Origin: Arenicola marina
Lineage: Eukaryota > Annelida > Polychaeta > Arenicolidae
Direction of reading: 5' to 3'
Assembly: GCA_964019135.1 (NCBI GenBank)
Contig: OZ025260.1
Span: 14,130,254 to 14,194,253, forward strand
DNA: 64,000 nt
Program-made: the position numbers and the translations under genes
Shown: positions 1 to 12,100 of the stretch, piece by piece
How positions within the stretch are numbered: the stretch's first letter is position 1
How the letters are laid out: each line of letters starts with the position of its first letter
Notes under the pieces: model-generated
Seen by the model: the letters and a program-made list of their open reading frames with translations, nothing else
Databases searched by the model: none
Told to the model about the DNA's origin: nothing

Positions 1-116
1 TGCCCGCTCCTCGGCCAGGGCAGACAGCAGCAGGATGAGCACAGCCTCCGACCACAGCACGGCGGAGGCCGCCAGCCACGGGAGCAGCGGCAGCATCGCC
101 GGAGCGGGCGCCAAGG
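1..116 (+). CDS. MTUS1: MTUS-like exon A (partial at left edge)
   Basis: Reading from base 2 gives 38 codons rich in Ser, Ala, Gly and His, beginning ARSSARADSSRMSTASDHST, ending in codon phase 1 before a donor AAGG|GTACGTTATG. The next exon has the matching phase. The composition fits the disordered microtubule-binding N-terminal half of MTUS proteins. Where the exon begins is not visible. Confidence 0.72.
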
Positions 117-3100
117 GTACGTTATGATAGACCAGCGCCCGCCGCTAACGGGCACGTTATGATAGACTCTCTATTGTCACCGGTGGCTCTAAGCTCTGTG
201 AGATGTTATCTGGGGATAGCTGTGCTGATCCCTCTTTCCAAATTATATCGAGGATATCGTTGAGTAGTAAATAGCTAGATAGGAGTTATACGTGGGCTAT
301 TTTAAGACAATTGCTCGCCCTCACATGGACCAACGATGTCAGCGCTCCGTTGATAAGTTTATCCACAGTAGAATCAACCGCTTCGTTTCACTGCTATTTA
401 CGATGTGGCCTGCCGTTCTGATCTGCTGAGCCGAATAATTTATTGCAGAAAAAAACGTTTTCATAAAAAACAGCGTATAAAATTATGTGAACAAAAAACA
501 TCAAGTTACATCATCCATATAAACTGTGGAATTTTTCCCTGTAATTTATTGCTCAATCAAGGTGAGATCAGCAACGAACATGTTTCATTTGCTCTGTGGG
601 CCTTTAGTTAAGAATATGAGAGTAGCGTAACAATGTAACAAAGTAAGTAAGTGGTTCGTACCATCCCTCCTGTGGCTACCATAACATTATAAACATAATG
701 CATCGGCACATTGCGTAACACACATATATGCGGTTTGTGCACCTGTTACTTTTGTCTCAATACTCGGGTGCTTCTCCTCAACTGTTTCTTCAGATGTTTC
801 TTCACGAGATCCCGCGTGAAGCTTGCATTTAGCACTTTGATTGCCCCCCCCCCCCTCTTTGCCTCTTCGAGGTGTGTCCCTGACCCGTGCATGTTTCTGT
901 CTCCCCCAGGCGGCCGACCCTCGAACCCTGCCACGGCCGGACTCCGGAAGCGGGATCGCTCCTCCAGCGTGGGGTCCGACTCACAGGTACAGCGCCCCCT
1001 GGCGAATCACCCCGTAACCCTGAACCCTGTCAATCGGACTAAAACACGGAACTTCAATAGCGGCTGCGGGGACAGTATTGGCTTATCGACTGTACACCTT
1101 AAGCTTTATTCGCCCGTATCTAGAAATAACAATAGCGTGTTTGATTACTATGAGCCGTGTTAACTATGGAGATATTGGCGATGATAACTCCGTTAAAGAG
1201 CATGGGTCTTAACTATAATACACACCATGTCATGGCAATAACAGGATGCCCTTCTGAAACTCGTGAGTGGAGACCCGGATCCATGGGAGATGTGTGTGTG
1301 GGGGGAGGGGTGCACTGTATGAAGTGAAACATCTTGTTACCAATTGCCACATGTAGTATTCCAGTGTTGCCTGCTCGCACATTGCTCGCACATTAAGTGA
1401 AGTATTTTTTGTTTATGTTTTTTTTATTTTGGGATTTTTCTGTATTTTATATCATGCGTAATATATATATATATATGTAAAATGTTGTGTATCGGAGTCT
1501 TGTTTTGTGGTTTTGTATTATCATTGTTTGGATTGTTTGTTTATTGTATCGGTGTCTCGTGCTTAAAAGATCATATTTAATGGCAGCATGTTCGTCATAC
1601 TTAAAATGCGCTGTAGTTTAATGTGATTAATGTGTTTTTGTGTGTCTTCTGTTTCCTTTTTTTTGCCCCTCCCGCAACCAATCCTATCTCCCTCACCGAC
1701 CGCACCCCACCCCACCCCACACCTTGCATGCGTTACTCCTTGCGCCCACTCTCACCCTACAAACTGATCCTCACCCTCACCCTACCTTTACCCTAACCCT
1801 CGCTCTCACCCTCACCGTACCCTCACCCTCACCCTAACCCTCGCCCTCACCCTCACCCTCACCCTAACCCTCGCCCTCGCCCTCACCCTACCTTTACCCT
1901 AACCCTCGCCCTCACCCTCACCGTACCCTCACCATCACCCTAACCCTCGCCCTCACCCTCACCCTCACCCTAACCCTCGCCCTCACCCTCACCCTAACCC
2001 TCGCCCTCACCCTCACCCTCACCCTAACCCTCGCCCTCGCCCTCACCCTACCTTTACCCTAACCCTCGCCCTCACCCTACCCTTACCCTCACCCTCACCC
2101 TCACCCTCACCCTACCCTCACACTCCACCTACCCTCACCCACCCCATCATACCTTCCTTCGTCGGATCCGCCCCTGCCTGCCACCCCACCCCCCTGACCC
2201 CACACCCCGCCCTGGCCACACATCCCGCCCCCTCCCCAGGATTCCAGCATATCCCTGGTTTCTTCCCAGGGCTCCAAGGACCCTGGCCCCCGTGAGGGTG
2301 GCGCTCGGGGCCGAGTGCCCCCCACGGGCCGACCCCCTGTCGGCAAGCGGAAGTCACTCGCTGAGACCGGCTCCAAGATCGGCAAACCAGGTACGTGACG
2401 TCACACATCTACACATGTTATTGAGCTTTAACGACATGTGCGTGGCGGCGCGAATGGGGGTAAAACTGTGGCAATATAAACTGAGGAAACTGCAACTCCG
2501 GTAGTATAAAACTGAGGCAAAGTGACTCAAATACTAAAGCGAACTGTGATAGATCAATCTGACGGTCTAACTGTAATAGGGCAAACTGACTCAAACTGTA
2601 ATGGAGCAAACTGACTCAAACTGTAATGGGGCAAGCTGACTCAAACTGTAATGGGGCAAACTGACTCAAACTGTAATGGGGCAAACTGACTCAAACTGTA
2701 ATGGGGCAAACTGACTCAAACTGTAATGGGGCAAACTGACTCAAACTGTAATGGGGCAAACTGACTCAAACTGTAATGGGGCAAACTGACTCAAACTGTA
2801 GTCGATCAAACTGAAATGGAGCAAATTGACTCAAGTTGTGGCAGTGCGAACTGACGCAAGCTGTAATTGGGAGAACTATGTTGATATCGATATGTATATT
2901 AGTGTTGTTACGCGTTCGGCCTTCCATACCTCTCGTCCGATACAACGACGCCCCCCCCCCCCCTGACACACCTGACGACGGACCTAGCGTGCCTAACGTT
3001 CCTGGCTCCTGTGTAACTCCTCACACCGCCTCTGGCCACCAGCCTAAAGCCATGGTATAATGTGGATGTGTGTTTGTTTAGCTGAGGATATATAGCTCTG

Positions 3101-6100
3101 CGTGACGGGGCTTACAGCCTGTACGTTGTAGGTACCCTGCTCAGGTGAGGGTGTCAGAGGGCTGGGTGATGGGATGGGATGAGATTCTATTGAATGGCGC
3201 GGACATCTATATACGTTGAGGTGGTGGGATGACCAGAATATCTATTTACATTGAGGCTCTCGGTTTAATATTTCATCGGTGAAACGGATTTACGGTTAAA
3301 TAAGGAGAATCAGCTATATTCACTGGCATCACCATGGAGGCAGATAGTCTGGAGATACTGAGACTCCTGGTCAAGTTTGGTAAGATCAAATTCTGTTAAT
3401 GACGTGTTAGTGACGAGACAATGAACGGAAATGTAGTTGTTGTTGTTCTTGGCTGTAGAACTAGTCTTGCAATCTCACGGCATAGGGCGTTTCGAATTTT
3501 TGTTCTGAAGTTCTGAATTTTTGACCACTTAGTTGTCGACCAGTCAGAATTGTCGATCAATCAGAGTTGTCGGCCAATCATAGTTGTCGACCAATCGGAT
3601 GTCGACCAATCAGAGTTGTCGACCACTCCGATGTCGACCAATCAGAGTTGTCGACCAATCAGCTGTTGACCAATCAGAGCTATCGTCGTAGTATCGACCA
3701 ATCAGACGCTGTCTCTTATTGCAGATCCGCGTCGGGCCAGCGTTGCGGTGACGTCATCGAGTTCACTGAAGGTACCAGCCAAGACTGGGAAGGCGGGAGT
3801 CCCGCTGCCCATCGCCACCTCCACCCCAGCCAAGAGAGGCACAGGTGAGAGTCCCTCTCCTTGCGTCTAGACCTTACAGCTCATGTACACATTGCTTCAT
3901 TACAGGGTCCCTCGCATTCACCTTGCAGCTGATGTATTTAGTGCTTCATTACAGGGTCCCCACAAGACAGGGAAAGCACTATTTCCGCTTTTGGCCTTCA
4001 ATGAATTGGCTGCAGGAATAAATAGCTGACTTTAAATGAAATATAGTTTCAACAATAGCCAAAGAGTAAGATATGAAAGGTGGCATTGGTAAGCCATTCA
4101 CTTGTACATGAATATGTCTTCTTGGATGTCAAAATGTCATTCATGTTGCACAATGGCATGATTATGGCCAGTGGCTGCATCAGGTTCCCAACATTTTGAA
4201 TTTTTAGTACAGTGGGAAACTATACTGAAAAGACTAAGCTTCTCAAGGAAGAAATCATGTGAATCCCTTTTTCTGTGGGGATCCAGTCACTGGAGAAATT
4301 GTGTTGACGTCGGAAAGTCTTTGGCGTCCACACGACTGTAACAGTACTGTTTGACCTTCAAGGTGGGCATTGTTTGGCATTGATGTCCACGGGTTTTTGA
4401 CCCGATCTGGCCCAGATATCTCGATATCTCTATATGCCACGCCACCTCGGCCTGTCATAAGGCGTCCCTGTAGGTTGACGTTATAATCAGGCAACACGCC
4501 ACACGCCCAGTATTAACGATCTGCATGTTTTGTGCATTGAATGATACATGTATATGGTATAACAACTTCCCCACTTTCTACATCTGACGTTCAGTCTGAT
4601 GATTGCAATGCGGTACATTTGTGGATAACAGAAGCTTCTTGTTGTCTTCCCAATGGCTCAGAAGCAGTGGTTCCAAACCATGGGGATGTCTACATAAATA
4701 ATACTGAAAGGCGGGGGTTATAACACTTGGGGTGTTGGCGGGGGCATGGCTTGGCCTTACACAGGAGGCGGGGGTTATAACACTTGGGGTGTTGGCGGGG
4801 GCATGGGTTGGCCTTACACAGGAGGCGGGGGTTATAACACTTGAGGTGTTGGCGGGGGCATGGCTTGGCCTTACACAGAAGGCGGGGGTTATAACACTTG
4901 GGGTGTTGGCGGGGGCATGGCTTGGCCTTACACAGAAGGCGGGGGTTATAACACTTGGGGTGTTGGCGGGGGCATGGCTTGGCCTTACACAGGAGGCGGG
5001 GGTTATAACACTTGGGGTGTTGGCGGGGGCATGGCTTGGCCTTACACAGGAGGCGGGGGTTATAACACTTGGGGTGTTGGCGGGGGCATGGCTTGGCCTT
5101 ACACAGGAGGCGGGGGTTATAACACTTGTAGCTCGATCAGACAAAGTGACTACGCACCCAGCAGTAATGCTACCTGCGACAATGATGGAGATTACACTCT
5201 CGGTGACCTGAGCCGACCCCCACCCTGTGTGTACGGTATCGTGTTTCCACGCGATGACGTGGTCAGCAGGAGACCCTGCACGGTGTCCGGATCGGACACA
5301 TGTGCCGGGATCCAATTAGGATCATCACGTGACACTTGATCCCGAACGGCTGGTGAAATGAAGTGGGTTTCGATGCAGGAGGGTTGGAGGAGGGGCCGGG
5401 GATGTGTCGCGTCGAACTGTGATAAATCATCGGGGTGTTGTTACCCCGGCAACGAGTGCCAGACCTGCTTGGTCTCTGGATCAATCTGGATCTCGATGGA
5501 TTACTTACGGACGGTTCTCCAGGGCCCCAGGGAATCGTGTAATCCGCCAGGACCGGATGCGGTTAAGGGAACGGGGGAGAGGAGGGACGGGGGGGGGGGG
5601 GTTGAGGGCTGCGAGGATTCCTGGTAATCGTGAGAGTGCCTCGGGATGAGGTTGGGGAGAGGGTGGGGAGGGGGGGTCAGCATTGCTTCGTTACTGCATA
5701 ATTTTTCTTCCGTAGCAGAGGACGGAAGCTTGAAGCAATCTGGATCCAGGTAAAGGCAGTGTCTGGATCTAGCATGGCCTTGAGGGGCTGCGGACTGGAT
5801 GGGTTGGACCGGGGGAGGGGATGTGTTGGGAGTGACTGGAAGGCTGTGTGAGGGGGTCGGGCAGTGGGGGTGTGCAATCTTAGCGTTGTGAGGGGCTGGC
5901 CTGGCCTGGCTCAGTTATCTGATTGACGATCGGGTCAGCAGGAACCTGGATGGCCTGGAGTCCTTGCTTGTGGTCCATGGGATGAGCGCTTTAAGGGTAT
6001 GGAGGCAATATTGGGTTCAAGGCGGTGGCTTCTGGACTGGATTAGAATAGGATGTGAACTGTTCTGTAGAGGCGTCAGCTGTTTCGAAGCCAGGGAACCT

Positions 6101-9100
6101 ACGTGACTTTTTTCCCAATTTGAATGCTAGGCTTTATGTGAAGTTTATGTGAACTTTATTTATTTTACGAGGTTATCAATAGTGAATTACACATGTAAAT
6201 GACTACCTGCTATGCTGCCCATGGTATGACCTTGGCCTTAGGTAGCGGGATAAATCCTGAGGCGCTAGAGTGAGCCATAGTAAATACCGCCGCGTGCAGT
6301 TTGCCACTGTATGATGAGCGCTGCTGGGGGTCGGGGTACATAAACTCGGGGGGGGGGGGGGGGGTTACATGAACGCTGCTGGGGGTCGCGGCGGGGGTAC
6401 ATGAGCGCTGCTGGGGGTCGGAGTGGGGGTACATTCCGTGGGCCACTTCACTCTGTACGTGTCCTCCGTGGTAACATTGCAGGAGTTTTAGTTTCGCCTA
6501 TCTTCTTGTGGATTTTTGCATATTATGCCATCAGGTGTATGACTCTTACCACATCTGCATGACCACCTCACAGTGACATCCTTGCTTGGACGTTTATTAT
6601 TGCAGGCCACTGTAAACACTTGTCCGTAGGCCTTATTTTGTATGAGTAACCTTTTGAATCCAACAATCGTAAGTTGGGAAGCGTTATCTGATACTAGTAA
6701 TCATTTGATGGTGATCATATTTACACCACGTAGATATGTTGTGTGTAAGAACCGATCGTCATTCTCCACTTATCCCCTCACCCCTACCCACACCCACCCC
6801 GACACCCCACCAATTCCCCGCGACACCACAGACAAGTAAGCCAAGCGTCTCCTGGCGGCATGGAGATTGTTCTCGTTCTCTCTATAGACAACACTCTCCA
6901 ACGCCAGACGGCGCTCCTCAATCACTTATTGTGAGCAAGCGCGATAGGGGGCGACGCGAACGCCCTCTGCCGCCGGGAGATTGCATTAAAGACTCGTCTG
7001 GGAGTGATTTCCGGGTCGCGGCATCTTGACCCCCATCCGCATGGAGTCACGTGACCCAGTCCAGGTGTCCCACGCCTTTCAGACTTTCTGGTTTTCTCTG
7101 GAGAATGGCTTCTTAAAATACCTCCCACGTGACTCACCACGGGAGCCGTGGTCAACGTCTCACTGACGGGCGGGCGCCCTCCTCGCGCTGTGGGGGGGTG
7201 GCAAGGGTAGGGGGGCGGGCACCCTCCTCGCGCTATAAGGAGGAGGGGGGAGGGGGCAGGGGTGAGGGTGGCGCGCGGGTAGTAGTGGAATGAGTGAAGG
7301 GGTGGTGGTGGTGGCGAAGCTAGAAGCGGGATGAAGGGGGAGGGGGGGGGGGGCGGTAAGGGTAGCAGACAGACAGACAGAGAGGGGGGGTGGACGGTGG
7401 TGGGGAAGCTTGCCCGGATGGATTTTATTTGTGTGGGGGGGGGGGGCGTGGAGGAGGGGGCTATAAAGGTAAGGAGGTATGTTTTGTTAAAGGGGCAGAA
7501 CTGGTTTTACTTATGGCACAGTATCTCTGGCCGGTCGGGTCTTTCCGCTCATTTCACGTGGTAATTGAATGATGCCAGTATCAGTTTTTATCCCCTCTTC
7601 GAGGTAATGATGAACCGAATAGATTAGGATTTACTGTGCCGTTTGCTTTCTCGCCTGTCTCCTGGCGTGAATATCGCTGTGAGAATAGACGACATTTAGT
7701 TGCTTACACCGACATCGACATGTGATGACGTTTCGCCGTGTACCCGCCATTGAGGGTCCCATACCGCGTGCGGGCCCGCCTCGTGGCTCAGCTGGCAGCG
7801 TGTTGTACACGACATGGCTGCCGTATTCCAGACTGAGCCGAGTCGATAGTGATAGTGGCCATATTTAGCCCATGGCTGGGCTGGAGGTGTCTCCCATAGC
7901 AACGGAAACGGGAGGGGGAGGGGGTGGGGGTGGGACAGACGGGGGGGAGGGGTATACGACCATTGACTTCCAAGTCTCAGGTTCCAACCTCCCATCCCTC
8001 CCAAGTATTTAACTCATCTGTTACACCAGGAACATATCTGTTTATCTATACATATATATATTTATAATATCTGGGCCCTGGTTTAGACCCATCAGGTCAC
8101 CGTGAATTCCCTGGTGCCCCCCCCCCCCCACTCCCCTTCTTGCCCGACTCCCGGCAGTTCCACCCCACCCCCGAGTTAGGCCCTGCCTGGGCGCCTGCCT
8201 TGGTGGGTAGCTGTGTCTGACAGACAGGGGATATTGATCCCGCCGGCTTGGGCCAGGGGGGGGGGGGGGGAGGGATCTAGGCAGTGTCCCGGGAGTCTCC
8301 ACAGCCCTCTCAGTACGCGGCGCCCGAGAAAAGTGGGCGGGGGATGAGGGGTTGGGTGTGGGGGCTGGGTCAAGAGACGTTGCGTAACTAGCAAGTCTGG
8401 CGACTGTGGCTGGAGAATGGGCGTTTTGGGTCCCAGGCAGTGATGACGTTAGCGGTGTGGGTCCCAGACAGTGATGGTGGTAGTGGTGTGGAACCCTCCC
8501 CCCCCCCCCCCCTCTCCTGCCACCCCCCCCCCCCCCCCCCAACCACTCCCTTGTCTGGTCGGCGCGGCTGTTCTCGTGGTCTCCCGGCCGAAGATTCAGG
8601 TGTTTGAAACCCCTGCTCCTCTCACCACCCCATAACAGTCTCCCAGCCGACCGCTGTATTTGTCTCACACACCCGTGGCAGCGACTCCTGCTTGTCCCTT
8701 CTGGACCCACACCCCGCACCCCAACGCCTTCCAGCTCCGACCCCGACCCATAACCACCCCCCCCGGCATCTCACATACCGTCCATCGAAACCCCCGTCCC
8801 AGAATCCCGACCCGCTCGTACAGGGTGCCGCAGGGAGACTCCCCCCCCCCCACCCCTCTCTCCCCCCTCCCCCCAACACGGCTGCCACTGCCACCCACTC
8901 CCCCCCTTCCTCCCTCGGCCCGCAACACGACTGCCGCTGCCTCCCCCACCAGACACGTCTGTCGCTACCCTCCCTCGCCCCCGGACACGACTGCCGCTGC
9001 CACCCCCCTCTCCCCCCCCCCCCCCCCTTCGTGTCCTCATCCCACGTGATGTCGCTTGTTGTCCCCGACACTGTCAGCAAACAAACCAACAGGACGCCAC

Positions 9101-12100
9101 CGCCGGGTCCTCGGCAGAGTCCTCACAGTCCGGATCCTGATGTGGCCCCATCCACCCGCACCAATACTCCCTGGATCCAGACGTTAGGATATCCTGTTCC
9201 GGGAAGCGATGGAGGAGTGATGACGTCCTGGGCTGGGACTCCCATACGCAACACAACACGCCGGAGACAGTAGACCAGGACCAGGACCAGGACGTCGCTC
9301 TGGCTCCCACGCGTCATTCCCTCCTGGTCTCTAGTCGATCTGGCTCCCACGCGTCATTCCCTCCTGGTCTCTAGTCGATCTGGCTCCCACGCGTCATTCC
9401 CTCCTGGTCTCTAGTCGATCTGGCTCCCACGCGTCATTCCCTCCTGGTCTCTAGTCGATCTGGCTCTCACGCGTCATTCCCTCCTGGTCTCTAGTCGATC
9501 TGGCTCCAACGCGTCATTCCCTCCTGGTCTCTAGTCGCTCTGGCTCTCACGCGTCATTCCCTCCTGGTCTCTAGTCGATCTGGCTCCCACGCGTCATTCC
9601 CTCCTGGTCTCTAGTCGATCTGGCTCCCACGCGTCATTCCCTCCTGGTCTCTAGTCGATCTGGCTCCCACGCGTCATTCCCTCCTGGTCTCTAGTCGCTC
9701 TGGCTCCCACGCGTCATTCCCTCCTGGTCTCTAGTCGATCTGGCTCCCACGCGTCATTCCCTCCTGGTCTCTAGTCGATCTGGCTCCCACGCGTCATTCC
9801 CTCCTGGTCTCTAGTCGATCTGGCTCTCACGCGTCATTCCCTCCTGGTCTCTAGTCGATCTGGCTCTCACGCGTCATTCCCTCCTGGTCTCTAGTCGATC
9901 TGGCTCCCACGCGTCATTCCCTCCTGGTCTCTAGTCGATCTGGCTCCCACGCGTCATTCCCTCCTGGTCTCTAGTCGATCTGGCTCCCACGCGTCATTCC
10001 CTCCTGGTCTCTAGTCGATCTGGCTCTCACGCGTCATTCCCTCCTGGTCTCTAGTCGATCTGGCTCTCACGCGTCATTCCCTCCTGGTCTCTAGTCGATC
10101 TGGCTCCCACGCGTCATTCCCTCCTGGTCTCTAGTCGATCTGGCTCTCACGCGTCATTCCCTCCTGGTCTCTAGTCGATCTGGCTCTCACGCGTCATTCC
10201 CTCCTGGTCTCTAGTCGATCTGGCTCTCACGCGTCATTCCCTCCTGGTCTCTAGTCGATCTGGCTCTCACGCGTCATTCCCTCCTGGTCTCTAGTCGATC
10301 TGGCTCTCACGCGTCATTCCCTCCTGGTCTCTAGTCGATCTGGCTCTCACGCGTCATTCCCTCCTGGTCTCTAGTCGATCTGGCTCTCACGCGTCATTCC
10401 CTCCTGGTCTCTAGCACTCAACAGCTGTGTGACAGCCGGACAGCTGGTTGTTACTGCCTCCGAGTGGCATCTGTAGAGAGGACGAGAGACCGACACATAA
10501 CAGGGACAGTGAGACAGAGAAAAGGAGACAGTGAGAGAGAGAGAGAGGGAGGGGGACATACAGATATAGATCTGGGAAAATATACAGAAGAGAGACAGCA
10601 AGATAGAGGGAGGGAGGGATAGCTGGAGGCACGAAGAGAGAGACACACACACATACGGACAGAGAGAGATAGACCCCCAAACCCGCGGACGGAGAGATGG
10701 GGGCGAGGCAGTGCGTGTAGTGACGCCGTGTGCCTTGGTGGTCTGCCACGAGGCCACGAGGCCATTCCGTCCCACAATGGCTCTAACCGATACGATATGA
10801 GAACGATATCAAGGATATCACATCATATGGGGGACTGACTGGCGAGCTGCAGCCACCTACGAGCCGCTAGCAGCAACAAACCCCTGTACTCTCGCCGTAG
10901 TGGGGCCTGGTGGAGATACAGACCGTGTAAGTTTTTAATACCTGAGACAGATAGACAGAGAGAGTTAGAGAGAGCCTTGGTCCCTAGAAAACAGCGCGCC
11001 TTCCTTGTACTGAGCGAGTCATATCTCACTCGGCCTAACAACGGCGGCGGTACACCGGGCGGTACACCGGGCGGTACACCGGGCGGTACACCGGGCGGTA
11101 CACCGGGCGGTACACCGGGCGGCACACCGGGCGGTACACCGGGCGGTACACCGGGCGGCACACCGGGCGGCACTGCGGGCGGTACACCAGGCGGTACACC
11201 GGGCGGTACACCGGGCGGCACACCGGGCGGTACACCAACCACTTGTGGTCCCCATAGGAGGAGATAATACGCGTTCTTGGGCGGTTCGTCGGCCGCCATC
11301 CTGAATCACGGCACCAGGGGAGTCATAGCTCCAGACTCCACATCTCTGGCTAGCCTAGCCTCATCCAGAAGGCAACCAATCCTTCTCCCAAAGGTGCAAC
11401 GAATTAACCCGTTGTATTGTATTAACTGGAGAGGGGGATCCGGACGCGGGAAGCAGGCGGGATCCCCACGCCACCCATCTCCGGGATCTCTGGCGGCCTG
11501 GCCTGACAGGCGCAACGAGCGCCACCTGGTGAGAAGGAGAAACAACCTTGGCCTTGCTGCCTGCTTGGGATTGTTGGTACACAGAGTCTTGGTGTATTCA
11601 GTAGGGATTCCTGGATCCGGAGCCTTGAAACGTTGTAACAATTCTTCTACATGACTACTTTTTCTGTTTTTAAATAATCAACAAATTGAAAACCGACGGG
11701 AGTGAATCCAGACGTGGTTAACAGCGGGACACCGTGGGAGTCCCCCGGCAGTGGGGTCGGATGCTCCAGGAATGATAACACGCGATAGGTTATCCGGACG
11801 TCTGCATACAGCGCCCAACGTTAAGTATCATACCCCAAGGATAACACCCCTTACAACTAGTAAACAAGTTCTCATCTGGATATCAAGTCCCTCGATGGAT
11901 ACAACAATCCTGAGAGTTAGTAGAGATAGCGATCGCCGTGGGTGATCCTGATTGCTTGTCACCTGGCAACGGTCACTTGATCCTGATTGTTGATCATCTA
12001 GCAACGATCGCGTGATGATCCTATCACCTAGCAACTGGCATAGTGGTTGATTCTGATTGGGGAGCACCAACCAACATTCACTGAATTATCCTGCTTGATT

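Noticed and set aside
4732..5339. Two overlapping 159-codon repeat frames
   Set aside because: By-product of the 57-bp minisatellite; no splice or start evidence and no domain.
7775..7800. tRNA-like head TGGCTCAGCTGGCAGCG
   Set aside because: No B box at the right distance and no second copy of the element.
9294..10414. Regular 40-base periodicity suggesting a CRISPR array
   Set aside because: No unique spacers between repeats, the whole unit repeats, and the context is a eukaryotic intron.
10823..11299. Gly-Val-Pro-Pro repeat protein on the minus strand
   Set aside because: It is the 12-bp array read in frame. The complementary strand gives an equally good Gly-Gly-Thr-Pro frame.
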